Source of the DNA: Bacillus sp. CECT 9360
GTDB taxonomy: Bacteria > Bacillota > Bacilli > Bacillales > DSM-1321
DNA length: 64,000 bases
NCBI RefSeq assembly: GCF_918741275.1
Contig: NZ_CAKKNA010000005.1
Coordinates: 1-64,000, forward strand
Reading direction: 5' to 3'
This document shows positions 35,119 through 43,634 of the stretch, piece after piece. Under the pieces are notes generated by a model. It was not told the DNA's origin, made no database searches, and saw only the letters and a list, made by a program, of their open reading frames with translations. Every line of letters begins with the position of its first letter. Positions within the stretch are counted from its first letter, which is position 1. The position numbers and the translations under genes were made by a program.

Positions 35119-35210
35119 CATTTAAACGATCATCTGGATGATGTAAACGAAACGATGGATCATTTAAACGAAAATCGTCTTGATTCAAACGAAACGTATA
35201 TCAAAACGAA
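35119..35210 (+). repeat. Four to five 21-bp periodic repeats, core TTMAAACGAAA
   Basis: Units start at 35119, 35140, 35161 and 35182 (the last shortened by one base, with a degenerate fifth near 35202). Each carries YAAACGAWM in the same place. The position is again between convergent genes just before a shared terminator, as at 24746-24829. Confidence 0.7.
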
Positions 35211-35213
35211 AAA

Positions 35214-35240
35214 AATCCAATGGTGGTGCCATTGGATTTT
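35214..35240. terminator. Bidirectional terminator between the DUF2164 gene and map
   Basis: AATCCAATGG pairs with CCATTGGATT around TGGTG, with T-runs on both strands. Confidence 0.9.
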
Positions 35241-35244
35241 TTTC

Positions 35245-35991
35245 TTATTGTTCGGTCAGGATCAATGGACCGTTTTTCGTAATCGCGATGGTATGTTCAT
35301 ATTGGGCGGAATATTTGCCGTCGTCAGTTGAAGCTGTCCAGCCGTTTGCATCTCTTACGGATTTATAAGTACCGACATTGACCATTGGTTCAATCGTAAA
35401 CACCATGCCCTCTTTTAACCGCGCACCTTTATGAGGCAGCCCATAATGAGGCACTTCCGGTTTTTCATGAATGACCGCACCGATTCCATGTCCAATGAAA
35501 TCCCGTACGACAGAGAACCCTTCTGACTCCACGTATGTTTGGATCGCATGGCCGATATCGCCAATCCGATTGCCAACAACAGATTGTTCAATACCCTTGT
35601 ATAGAGATTCCTTAGTAACGTGAAGCAAATGCTCTGTTTCCTTTGTTATGTCGCCCACCTTATAGGTCCAGGCTGAGTCGGAAAGAGCACCATTATAGTT
35701 TACAACCATATCGATGGTTACGATATCACCGTTTTTCAATGGAGCTTTCCGCGGATATCCGTGACAGATTTCTTCATTGATGCTGGCACAGGTGGCATAT
35801 TCATAGCCCTTATATCCTTTTTGCTCAGGCTTGGCACCCGCTTTTTTTAGAAAAGCTTCGACAAATTCTTCAATTTCCCATGTAGTAACATCAGGCGCAA
35901 TTAATTTCGCGATTTCTTTATGGCATGCTGCTAAGATCTTACCAGACTCGTGCATAGCCTCGATTTCGCGTTGTGACTTCAATACGATCAA
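35245..35991 (-). CDS. map: Methionine aminopeptidase, type I
   Basis: Removes the initiator methionine from new proteins. The 248-residue protein has the pita-bread metal ligands: aspartates in TIDMVVNYNGALSDSAWTY, histidine in GHGIGAVIHEKPEVPHYG, and glutamates in FTIEPMV and QYEHTIAI. No N-terminal zinc-finger extension, so it is the short type. I prefer the TTG at 35991 (IVLKSQREIEAMHES follows; AAAGGAAGTG six bases before) to the GTG at 36000, which overlaps the ribosome binding site. By position it resembles B. subtilis mapB (yflG), the second, non-ribosomal-cluster copy. Confidence 0.9.
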   Translation of the reverse strand: MIVLKSQREIEAMHESGKILAACHKEIAKLIAPDVTTWEIEEFVEAFLKKAGAKPEQKGYKGYEYATCASINEEICHGYPRKAPLKNGDIVTIDMVVNYNGALSDSAWTYKVGDITKETEHLLHVTKESLYKGIEQSVVGNRIGDIGHAIQTYVESEGFSVVRDFIGHGIGAVIHEKPEVPHYGLPHKGARLKEGMVFTIEPMVNVGTYKSVRDANGWTASTDDGKYSAQYEHTIAITKNGPLILTEQ

Positions 35992-36167
35992 TCGTGACAC
36001 TTCCTTTGTTTACATTCTATTTTTCTATTCTACTTCAAATGAGCAAGGATTTGAATATTTAAGGATTGATGTATTTCTATGTAGGAGAAATGGATGGGGT
36101 GATATACATATAAAGAAACGCGCCACTGGCAAGCCTTAAAATCGGGGAAAGAGAAAGTTTAAATAAG

Positions 36168-36192
36168 AGACTCCGGCCATGCCGGAATCCCC
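36168..36192 (-). terminator. Short terminator after yfkM
   Basis: TTCCGGC and GCCGGAG form a compact stem around ATG; a weakly T-rich tail follows on the minus strand. Confidence 0.55.
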
Positions 36193-36200
36193 TTATTAGC

Positions 36201-36716
36201 TTATTGAAGCAATTTTAAAGATTCGCGGTTGAATGCTGGGATATCATGCGGATCCCGGCTTGTGACAAGCTGATTTCCGCAAACTACCACTTCTTCGTCT
36301 TTGTAGTTTGCACCCGCGTACTCCATGTCCACTTTGATCGATTTATAGCCTGTTGCGCTGCGTCCTTCCAGCGTTTTCGCCGTAATCAACAGCTGTGGGC
36401 CATGGCAGATTGCCAATACTGGCTTTTTCTCATCCATGAATGTTTTGGCAAATGTTACGAAGCGCTCATCCTCCCGAAGCAGGTCAGGCGAGAATCCGCC
36501 CGGGATGAATAATGCGTCAAAATCAGCAGGGGTAACATTGTCTATGCTTTCATCAATTGTTACTGTGACTTCTTCATTTTTTCCCTTAACGGTTTTGCCC
36601 TTTTCTCTTTCAATCGCTACCACAGTATGTCCCGCTTCTTGAAAAGCTTTTGCCGGTTCTGAGTATTCAGAGTCCTCAAACATGTTTGTCACTACACAAG
36701 CTATCTTCTTGCCCAT
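36201..36716 (-). CDS. yfkM: YfkM, DJ-1/PfpI-family stress protein
   Basis: A 171-residue class I glutamine amidotransferase-like protein of the DJ-1/PfpI family (general stress protein 18 in B. subtilis). The nucleophile elbow is VLAICHGPQLLI (cysteine near residue 103) and the acidic residue lies in EDSEYSEPAKAF. Members act as deglycases, glyoxalases or chaperones; the true activity here is not shown. GAGGAG precedes the ATG. Confidence 0.9.
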   Translation of the reverse strand: MGKKIACVVTNMFEDSEYSEPAKAFQEAGHTVVAIEREKGKTVKGKNEEVTVTIDESIDNVTPADFDALFIPGGFSPDLLREDERFVTFAKTFMDEKKPVLAICHGPQLLITAKTLEGRSATGYKSIKVDMEYAGANYKDEEVVVCGNQLVTSRDPHDIPAFNRESLKLLQ

Positions 36717-36831
36717 CTTATATCCATCTCCTCATCGCTGATTTAATAATGTTCACCTTCTTTTTGTTCCCTTTGCCTCGAATTATAAACGTGAAATATC
36801 AATCCGAGAGCAGGAAGAAGGTATAACGACA

Positions 36832-36865
36832 ACAAACCACCCAACTTCGAAAGTAGGTGGTTTGT
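36832..36865 (-). terminator. Terminator of the coat-protein gene
   Basis: ACAAACCACC and GGTGGTTTGT form a ten-base stem; it lies about 60 bases past the coat-protein stop. Confidence 0.75.
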
Positions 36866-36919
36866 CAGTTCAAAAGCAAGTTCTTAATCCTGCTTCCTTA
36901 TAGAAAAACGATCATTGAG

Positions 36920-37882
36920 TTATCTTACATATCCTTGATTGCCACCATATAAAATGCTTTGTGAAGAAGCTGTACTTGCGGCATTACCGGCGGTAGATTT
37001 ATTTTGGCCCGAGATTCCGGTGTTTTGGCCAAGTCCTGTATTTTGATTAGCAAACCCGGCATTTTGACCAAGTCCTGTATTCTGATTAGCAAACCCGGCA
37101 TTCTGACCAAATCCTGTATTCTGATTAGCAAACCCGGCATTCTGACCAAATCCTGTATTCTGATTAGCAAACCCGGCATTTTGACCAAGTCCTGTATTCT
37201 GATTAGCAAACCCGGCATTTTGACCAAATCCTGCATTCTGGTTGGCAAACCCGGCATTCTGGCTTGCAAACCCTGTATTTTGGCCTTGATTCCCCACGCC
37301 TTGGCCAGGCTTCATGCCATATTGGGCCTGCAGGGCTTCATTTGCGGGTTGATATCTGTGAATAAACGTCTTTGCCGTATGGTCTTTCAGGGTAGGGATT
37401 TGGTATTGCCCTTGTTCATTCATAAATAAGAAAACCTCGTATGCTTGATTCGAGCAATTCGCAGCACTGTTCAACAGCATGCTTCTTAGGTTTGGATCGG
37501 CACATTCGAGCGTTGCCCACATCCCGTTCCTGGCTGCATTTTTATGGCAGCAGAGCATGGCTGTTGCAATTTCCGAATCTTTCAACATTGCATCAACCTC
37601 AGGTGTAACCTGTGGGGGATTGTTTAAACCGTACCGTATCTCCTGTGGTTGAATTTCTCTAATATTCGTGTTAGGTGGTACTGGCTTAAAGCTTGTGTAA
37701 TCATGCGTGTATGAGACGATTTCATTATATGAACGAATCTCTTCTTGCTGATGCCGAATGATCATATCAATCAATTGCTGATTCTGTGTTTCTGTCGCAT
37801 AAAAATTGAAGTGCGTGATCATATTAATTTTCTCCATTAATATTTCATGGACTTCCATTGTTTCGTGAGCACCGTATGGCAT
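36920..37882 (-). CDS. CotF-type spore coat protein with C-terminal repeat tract
   Basis: A 320-residue protein. The N-terminal part (about residues 8-180) is the helical, ferritin-like CotF coat domain (ETMEVHEILMEKINMITHF, then DSEIATAMLCCHKNAARNG). The C-terminal third is low-complexity: five near-identical 13-residue units of type GFGQNAGFANQNT, with partial units on both sides, then NKSTAGNAAS and a short tail. Such Asn/Gln/Gly repeats may allow assembly in the coat or exosporium. I chose ATG 37882, with GGAG eight bases upstream, over the GTG nine bases earlier. The gene stands alone with a terminator. Confidence 0.8.
   Translation of the reverse strand: MPYGAHETMEVHEILMEKINMITHFNFYATETQNQQLIDMIIRHQQEEIRSYNEIVSYTHDYTSFKPVPPNTNIREIQPQEIRYGLNNPPQVTPEVDAMLKDSEIATAMLCCHKNAARNGMWATLECADPNLRSMLLNSAANCSNQAYEVFLFMNEQGQYQIPTLKDHTAKTFIHRYQPANEALQAQYGMKPGQGVGNQGQNTGFASQNAGFANQNAGFGQNAGFANQNTGLGQNAGFANQNTGFGQNAGFANQNTGFGQNAGFANQNTGLGQNAGFANQNTGLGQNTGISGQNKSTAGNAASTASSQSILYGGNQGYVR
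37012..37275 (-). repeat. 39-bp tandem repeats within the coat-protein gene
   Basis: About five full 39-base units plus flanking partial units, each containing AAACCCGGCATTYTGACCAA (plus strand). Unit length is a multiple of three, so copy-number change keeps the frame. Confidence 0.85.
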
Positions 37883-37964
37883 GTGTATCACTCCTTATTT
37901 TTTTATTAACAAAGAGTAATATTTCCCGGCGGCTGTCAATTATACATTCAAAAATAACGAGACA

Positions 37965-38246
37965 TTACCTATCATGCTGCGGATATTTGCCCACTACATG
38001 AATGGCATTAATGATTCGTTTATTAATCCATTTTCTGTTTTCCTCAGTATTCAACTGTTCATTCATTCGTTTTCTTCCTTCATCAGTCGTTACATATTGA
38101 TTTGGAAGATTATTCAAACTTAATGCACTAATATCTTTTATGCATTTCTCGCAGCTACAGAACATTTGGTATTCTTCGCTTGACATCAACTCGTTTACGA
38201 GCGTATCAACGATTTCTTCCATCACATTTATATTAGTTCTCTGCAT
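37965..38246 (-). CDS. ComFB-like late competence protein
   Basis: A 93-residue protein of the ComFB family: NVMEEIVDTLVNELM, then the cysteine motif MFCSCEKCIKDISALSLNNLPNQYV. In B. subtilis comFB lies in the comF operon between comFA and comFC; here it is alone, next to motB. ComFB proteins in some bacteria bind cyclic dinucleotides, so a link with motility control is conceivable but unproven. I chose ATG 38246 (GGAAG eight bases upstream) over the GTG at 38255. Confidence 0.8.
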   Translation of the reverse strand: MQRTNINVMEEIVDTLVNELMSSEEYQMFCSCEKCIKDISALSLNNLPNQYVTTDEGRKRMNEQLNTEENRKWINKRIINAIHVVGKYPQHDR

Positions 38247-38282
38247 TTTCTTCACTTCCAGATCCAGGAGAGTATACCAACA

Positions 38283-38308
38283 GGCACCATCCTTTTATGG
38301 ACGGTGCC
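38283..38308 (-). terminator. Hairpin at the end of motB
   Basis: GGCACC(G)TCC pairs with GGATGGTGCC around AUAAAA; it overlaps the motB stop and has no T-run, so termination before the ComFB-like gene may be partial. Confidence 0.5.
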
Positions 38309-39065
38309 CGTCATCTACTCCTCTTGGCATTATTAGAATTTCTACCCGGCGATTTTGCGCACGCCCTTTATCGGTCTCATTAGAAATTACTGGTTTAAAT
38401 TCTCCATATCCCTTTGCACTAAACCACTCCGGCTTAAGTTTCTCATTCTCAAGCATGATTTTCATAAAATTGAGAGCACGCATCACGCTCAAATCCCAAT
38501 TCGAATCAAATTGATTGGTTTGAATAGGAATGTTATCAGAGTGACCGCTAATGACAATGCTTCTCGACGGGTCCATTACCAGCAATTCAGAAATTTCTTG
38601 AGCAATGATTCTGTCTTCTGGCCTAATATCAGCGCTTCCTGATTGAAAAAGGACGTTATCACGGATGGTAACGAGCAAACCTTCCCCGGTTAATGATGTG
38701 CCTAATCGGTCTTGAAGCTGTTTCTGTTGAATATATTGATTCACTCTTTGCTGAATTTTGGCTAATTCCTTTTCCTCTTGCTTTCCGAGATTTGCGCTTT
38801 GCTCGTTTATAGCTTGTTCTGTTTCTTTTGAGGTAGACGGATTATCATTACTAACCGGGCTCTGATTTTCCATTACCCCAGTGCCACTGCTGAAGATTTC
38901 ACTAAATACATTAGACATCTGCTTGAACTTATTCGCATCCACTGAGCTGGAGGCAAATAAAACAATAAACAGAGCCAGCAAAAGAGTTAAGATGTCCGCA
39001 TACGGCACCAGCCACGATTCATCCATATGTTCTTCGTGATGTTTTTGTTTCTTTCGCCTAGCCAT
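38295..39065 (-). CDS. motB: Flagellar motor stator protein MotB
   Basis: The 256-residue peptidoglycan-anchored stator subunit. A single N-terminal helix has the sequence VPYADILTLLLALFIVLFASSS with the proton-carrying aspartate (about residue 23), which points to the H+-type MotB rather than Na+-type MotS. The C-terminal OmpA-like domain (about 140-250) includes ISGHSDNIPI and NRRVEILI. Its ATG overlaps the motA end by eight bases, so the two subunits are translationally coupled. Confidence 0.94.
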   Translation of the reverse strand: MARRKKQKHHEEHMDESWLVPYADILTLLLALFIVLFASSSVDANKFKQMSNVFSEIFSSGTGVMENQSPVSNDNPSTSKETEQAINEQSANLGKQEEKELAKIQQRVNQYIQQKQLQDRLGTSLTGEGLLVTIRDNVLFQSGSADIRPEDRIIAQEISELLVMDPSRSIVISGHSDNIPIQTNQFDSNWDLSVMRALNFMKIMLENEKLKPEWFSAKGYGEFKPVISNETDKGRAQNRRVEILIMPRGVDDGHRP

Positions 39066-39849
39066 CTTGCTTCACGCTGCCTTCAAGCCATTTTTTCCGT
39101 TGCTCAGCCGGCAAATAAGAAGTTAATTTTTGTTCAATTGTCCGTGGAGCTTCCCCTTCAATAATCGAAAGGATCCCCTCTATCATCATCTGCTTCAATA
39201 GTATTTCTTCTTGTGACTTTCGCTTGAGCTTATTGGCAAATGGATGCCACAAAACATATCCCGTATATATCCCTAATAATGTTGCAACGAATGCAGCGGA
39301 AATGGCTTTGCCAAGTTCAGCGGTGTCATCCATATGGCTAAGGGCGGCAATCAGTCCGAGTACGGCCCCCAATACCCCCAATGTCGGTGCGTATGTACCT
39401 GCCTGAGAAAAAATGGCAGCACCTGACCGATGTCTTTCTTCCATTGAATCGATCTCTTCAGTTAATATATCTCGTATATAATCCGCGCTTTGGCCCTCAA
39501 CAGCCAGATTCAATCCATTCTTCAAAAACTGGTTCTCTACTTGTTCGGCTATGCCTTCTAAGGCAAGTAACCCTTCTTTTCTCGCGACAACTGCCCATTC
39601 AGAGAAGGTTTTAATCAATTCCTCTGGTGTCGTAAGCTTGCGTTCTGTAAAGAGAATCTTGAATAACTTGGGAACTTTTTTCAGCTCTGACATTGGAAAG
39701 GCTGTTGTAACAGCGGCTATTGTTCCAAGAATGATAATTAATATCGCCGCAGGATTGAGGAGTGATGAAAGACTTACACCCTTTATAACCATCCCCACTC
39801 CAACCGCAATCACTCCAAGCAAAACCCCAATTATCGATGCTTTATCCAT
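39058..39849 (-). CDS. motA: Flagellar motor stator protein MotA
   Basis: The 263-residue proton-channel subunit of the flagellar stator. It has four membrane helices and the conserved segments PAAILIIILGTIAAVTTAFP and TYAPTLGVLGAVLGLIAAL (with the functional prolines), and a cytoplasmic loop rich in charged residues that contacts the rotor protein FliG. I chose ATG 39849 with GGGTGAG upstream. A SigD-like -10 element lies about 36 bases further upstream. Confidence 0.93.
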   Translation of the reverse strand: MDKASIIGVLLGVIAVGVGMVIKGVSLSSLLNPAAILIIILGTIAAVTTAFPMSELKKVPKLFKILFTERKLTTPEELIKTFSEWAVVARKEGLLALEGIAEQVENQFLKNGLNLAVEGQSADYIRDILTEEIDSMEERHRSGAAIFSQAGTYAPTLGVLGAVLGLIAALSHMDDTAELGKAISAAFVATLLGIYTGYVLWHPFANKLKRKSQEEILLKQMMIEGILSIIEGEAPRTIEQKLTSYLPAEQRKKWLEGSVKQDG

Positions 39850-39884
39850 ACAACTCACCCATTCATTAATTTTCTAATCTCTTT

Positions 39885-39894
39885 GTTATATCGG
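39885..39894 (-). promoter_or_regulatory. SigD-like -10 element upstream of motA
   Basis: On the minus strand CCGATATAAC resembles the flagellar SigD -10 sequence (GCCGATAT). The matching -35 TAAA at the correct distance is not clear, so this is tentative. Confidence 0.4.
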
Positions 39895-40127
39895 AAGAAA
39901 AAGAAAAAAAATGAGGATTTTTCAATAAATTAAACAAAAGAATTTAAAATTGGCCCGTTCATAGGAACCAAAAGAAAAACATCCCCTGATTGGAATGTTT
40001 TGAAAAGAAAGCTATTCAAATAATTTGTTTAATTTATAAACACGAATTGGTTGAGACCTCATGAACATAATCTGTCTTCATATTAGCCAAACTAACATTA
40101 AATCAACTTATTAAAGGAGAGGATTTC

Positions 40128-40280
40128 ATGAGCAGAGGCAAGCATTTTAATTCCCGAAAAAAAGGGCATCCAGGAGATTTTCCGCAAAACAGCACGTCAC
40201 CTAAGAAAGCCCATATCGGGGAACACGAAGAACCAGATATGGTTGCACTGGAAGCATTTAAAAATAGGATTAAAGAATAG
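40128..40280 (+). CDS. Small unknown protein (50 residues)
   Basis: ATG 40128 follows AAAGGAGAGG with an ideal gap. The peptide is hydrophilic (MSRGKHFNSRKKGHPGDFPQ at the start; an acidic patch and a helical end later), with no membrane segment. I do not recognise it, but strong signals and a terminator directly after make it a real gene. Confidence 0.7.
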   Translation: MSRGKHFNSRKKGHPGDFPQNSTSPKKAHIGEHEEPDMVALEAFKNRIKE

Positions 40281-40286
40281 AAATAA

Positions 40287-40317
40287 ATCCAGGACAATCG
40301 AGGTCCTGGATTTTGTT
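40287..40317 (+). terminator. Terminator of the 50-residue gene
   Basis: ATCCAGGAC pairs with GTCCTGGAT around AATCGAG, followed by TTTGTTTT. Confidence 0.88.
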
Positions 40318-40509
40318 TTAATACAGGAGCGAGATGTAACAGTTCCTAATACAAATAGTAGTACAGTTCTCTAATTCAACTTCCATCTACGTTCTTCTCC
40401 ACCAAATAAAACGGCAACTTACCTTCTAAATAATCTTGGTACTATTCAATTTTCACAAAATTTTCACAATCTTCTTTCCCACTATTTCTAAAAAGCAGTA
40501 TGATAAAAG

Positions 40510-40523
40510 TGTAAACTGTTACA
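40510..40523 (+). promoter_or_regulatory. Palindrome in the pflB leader (Crp/Fnr-like)
   Basis: TGTAA-ACTG-TTACA lies 54 bases before the pflB start and just after a possible -10 box TATGAT (40498-40503). Its layout resembles sites for Crp/Fnr-family regulators. Upstream, near 40451-40470, TTTTCACAA occurs twice in tandem, which looks like half of a Rex (redox) site. Both fit oxygen/redox control of formate production, without proof. Confidence 0.45.
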
Positions 40524-40576
40524 TTGAATTTTCCGAAACTGTTTTATTACTTTTATTTAAAAAGGTGGTAAGGATT

Positions 40577-42802
40577 ATGAATCAATGGAGAGGTTTTTTA
40601 GATGGAAACTGGCAAAAAGAAGTAAACGTAAGGGATTTCATTTTGAAGAATATTACGCCATATTCCGGCAATGACACATTCTTGGAAGCCCCTACAGAGG
40701 CGACAAGCAGGTTGTGGAAGCAGGTTATGAATTTGACCATGCAAGAGCGTGAAAATGGCGGTGTCTGGGATATGGATACAGAAATTGTTTCCAGCATTAC
40801 CTCCCACGGCCCAGGCTATTTGAACAAAGATATGGAAACAGTGGTAGGTGTCCAAACTGACAAGCCGTTCAAGCGTTCATTACAGCCATATGGCGGAATC
40901 CGAATGGCCCAGCAATCGCTGGAATCATATGGGTACGAACTGGATAAAGAAGTGGAACGGATTTTTACAGAATTCCGCAAAACACATAATCAGGGAGTTT
41001 TTGATGTTTATACGGAAGAAATGAAGCTTGCGCGCAAGGTCGGGATTATTACCGGACTTCCGGATGCCTACGGCCGCGGCAGAATCATCGGCGATTACCG
41101 CCGAGTGGCGCTTTATGGGATTGACCGTCTCGTTAAAGAAAAGAAAGAAGCGTTAGCCAGCACTTCTAAAACGATGACTGAAGATGTGATTCGTCTTAGA
41201 GAAGAGTTGTCGGAGCAAATCCGTTCACTTAACGAATTGAAAAAAATGGCTGCTTCTTATGGATATGACATTTCCGGACCCGCAACCAACGCGAGCGAAG
41301 CTTTCCAGTGGCTGTATTTCGCCTATTTGGCTGCCATCAAGGAACAAAACGGAGCCGCGATGAGCCTTGGACGGGTATCCAGCTTCCTAGATATTTATAT
41401 CGAACGCGATCTTAAAGAAGGCACACTTAACGAAAAAGAAGTGCAGGAGCTGGTAGACCATTTCGTCATGAAGCTCCGCTTAGTAAAATTCGCAAGAACA
41501 CCGGATTACAATGAGTTGTTCAGCGGAGACCCTACTTGGGTAACCGAATCTATCGGAGGCATGGCGATTGATGGTCGGACATTGGTTACGAGAAACTCGT
41601 TCCGCTTCCTTCACACATTGGATAACTTAGGTCCGGCACCGGAACCGAACCTGACTGTCTTATGGTCCGTGAACATGCCTGATGAGTTTAAGAAATATTG
41701 TGCGAAAATGTCGATCCAAACAAGCTCAATCCAATATGAAAATGACGATATCATGATTGAAGAATATGGCGATGATTACGGAATCGCCTGCTGTGTATCC
41801 GCGATGAGGATAGGGAAACAAATGCAGTTCTTTGGAGCCCGCGCGAACCTTGCGAAAGCATTGCTCTATGCGATCAATGGCGGGGTCGATGAAAAGCAGA
41901 AAATCCAGGCTGGACCGAAGCTTGCGCCTATCACAGGCGAATACCTTAACTTTGACGAAGTGATGGAACGATTCGACACGATGATGGAATGGCTAGCCGG
42001 GCTGTACATCAATACATTGAATGTCATTCACTTTATGCACGATAAATACAGCTACGAGCGTATTGAAATGGCGCTGCATGATACAGAGATTCTGCGCACC
42101 ATGGCTACAGGCATCGCCGGGCTAAGCGTTGTGGCCGATTCCTTAAGCGCCATCAAATATGCAAAAGTAAAAGCGATCCGCGATGAAAACGGCATCGCCG
42201 TCGACTTTGAAACAGAAGGCGACTTCCCTAAATACGGGAATAACGATGAACGAGTGGACAGTCTCGCTGTTGATCTTGTCGAACACTTTATGACAAAGCT
42301 TCGCAAACATGTTACGTATCGCAATTCCGTTCATACGATGTCTGTCCTAACGATTACTTCAAACGTCGTTTATGGCAAGAAAACAGGGAACACTCCCGAT
42401 GGACGCCGCGCCGGTGAACCATTCGCGCCAGGGGCAAACCCGATGCATGGAAGAGACACGAAAGGAGCGCTCGCTTCTCTAGCATCCGTTTCCAAGCTTC
42501 CTTACAAGCATGCACTGGACGGTATTTCCAATACGTTCTCTATGGTTCCAAAAGCGTTAGGTAAAGAAGATGAAATTCAGCAAAACAATCTTGCCGCTAT
42601 CTTGGACGGATATTCTGAGAAAAAAGGACATCACTTAAACATAAACGTCTTCAACCGTGAAACGTTGCTGGACGCAATGGATCATCCTGAAAAATACCCT
42701 CAGTTGACCATCCGGGTTTCCGGCTATGCGGTAAACTTTATTAAACTGACACGGGAGCAACAAATTGACGTAATCAACCGTACATTCCATGAAAGCTTAT
42801 AA
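40577..42802 (+). CDS. pflB: Formate C-acetyltransferase (pyruvate formate-lyase)
   Basis: Glycyl radical enzyme that splits pyruvate with CoA into acetyl-CoA and formate under anaerobiosis. The 741-residue protein has the paired catalytic cysteines in [13 protein letters not shown] (about residue 410) and the glycyl radical loop RVSGYAVNF near the C terminus. The frame extends upstream, but ATG 40577 has AAGGTGGTAAGG before it and starts the family sequence [13 protein letters not shown]. The activase gene follows. Confidence 0.95.
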   Translation: MNQWRGFLDGNWQKEVNVRDFILKNITPYSGNDTFLEAPTEATSRLWKQVMNLTMQERENGGVWDMDTEIVSSITSHGPGYLNKDMETVVGVQTDKPFKRSLQPYGGIRMAQQSLESYGYELDKEVERIFTEFRKTHNQGVFDVYTEEMKLARKVGIITGLPDAYGRGRIIGDYRRVALYGIDRLVKEKKEALASTSKTMTEDVIRLREELSEQIRSLNELKKMAASYGYDISGPATNASEAFQWLYFAYLAAIKEQNGAAMSLGRVSSFLDIYIERDLKEGTLNEKEVQELVDHFVMKLRLVKFARTPDYNELFSGDPTWVTESIGGMAIDGRTLVTRNSFRFLHTLDNLGPAPEPNLTVLWSVNMPDEFKKYCAKMSIQTSSIQYENDDIMIEEYGDDYGIACCVSAMRIGKQMQFFGARANLAKALLYAINGGVDEKQKIQAGPKLAPITGEYLNFDEVMERFDTMMEWLAGLYINTLNVIHFMHDKYSYERIEMALHDTEILRTMATGIAGLSVVADSLSAIKYAKVKAIRDENGIAVDFETEGDFPKYGNNDERVDSLAVDLVEHFMTKLRKHVTYRNSVHTMSVLTITSNVVYGKKTGNTPDGRRAGEPFAPGANPMHGRDTKGALASLASVSKLPYKHALDGISNTFSMVPKALGKEDEIQQNNLAAILDGYSEKKGHHLNINVFNRETLLDAMDHPEKYPQLTIRVSGYAVNFIKLTREQQIDVINRTFHESL

Positions 42803-42852
42803 TAGACATCTCTTCCGCCTTTTCCAGGGAGAGATGCGGGAGGGGTATCATT

Positions 42853-43584
42853 ATGAACGGAAATATACATTCAGTAGAAACATGCGGAACAGTTGACGGA
42901 CCGGGCATTCGCTATATCGTTTTTACCCAGGGGTGCCTCCTGCGTTGCCAATATTGCCATAACGCCGATACATGGGGCATTGGAAAAGGAAAAAGTATGT
43001 CACCGCAAGAAATGATCGATGACTTGAGAGCGTACCTTCCTTTCATTCGGGCATCCGGCGGCGGAATCACGGTGAGCGGCGGCGAACCACTGCTGCAAAT
43101 TCCGTTTGTAAAAGAGCTTTTTATGCAATGCAGAGAGCTTGGAATCCATACTGCCCTGGATACGTCAGGCGGCTGTTTTTCAGATACCCCTGCATTTTTA
43201 CAAGAACTTGATGGACTGCTTAAATATACTGACCTTGTTCTTCTCGATCTTAAGCATATTGACCGGATAAAACACCGTAAGCTGACAGGCAAATATAACG
43301 ACCATATCCTTACATTTGCCAAGCATCTATCAAATAAGCAAATCCCTGTCTGGGTCCGCCATGTGCTGGTTCCTGGTATCACTGACAGTGAGGAAGACCT
43401 GATGAAGCTCGGACAATTCATCCACACGCTGACGAACGTGGAGAAAGTCGAAATCCTGCCATACCATAAACTTGGTGTATATAAATGGGAAGCACTTGGT
43501 CTAAAATATCCGCTTCAAGATGTTGAACCACCTTCAGAAGAAGCGGTTACCAAAGCCTATCAACTGCTGAATGTAGCGAATTAA
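42853..43584 (+). CDS. pflA: Pyruvate formate-lyase activating enzyme
   Basis: Radical SAM enzyme of 243 residues that installs the glycyl radical on PflB. The cluster motif is [15 protein letters not shown] (CxxxCxxC), and the SAM motif is [19 protein letters not shown] precedes the ATG, and the gene lies 50 bases after pflB in the same transcript. Confidence 0.95.
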   Translation: MNGNIHSVETCGTVDGPGIRYIVFTQGCLLRCQYCHNADTWGIGKGKSMSPQEMIDDLRAYLPFIRASGGGITVSGGEPLLQIPFVKELFMQCRELGIHTALDTSGGCFSDTPAFLQELDGLLKYTDLVLLDLKHIDRIKHRKLTGKYNDHILTFAKHLSNKQIPVWVRHVLVPGITDSEEDLMKLGQFIHTLTNVEKVEILPYHKLGVYKWEALGLKYPLQDVEPPSEEAVTKAYQLLNVAN

Positions 43585-43596
43585 ATATAAAAACGC

Positions 43597-43627
43597 AAAA
43601 GGCCGTTCATATTCGAACGGCCTTTTG
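43597..43627. terminator. Bidirectional terminator after pflA
   Basis: AAAAGGCCGTTC pairs with GAACGGCCTTTT around ATATTC. Confidence 0.92.
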
Positions 43628-43634
43628 TTATTAT

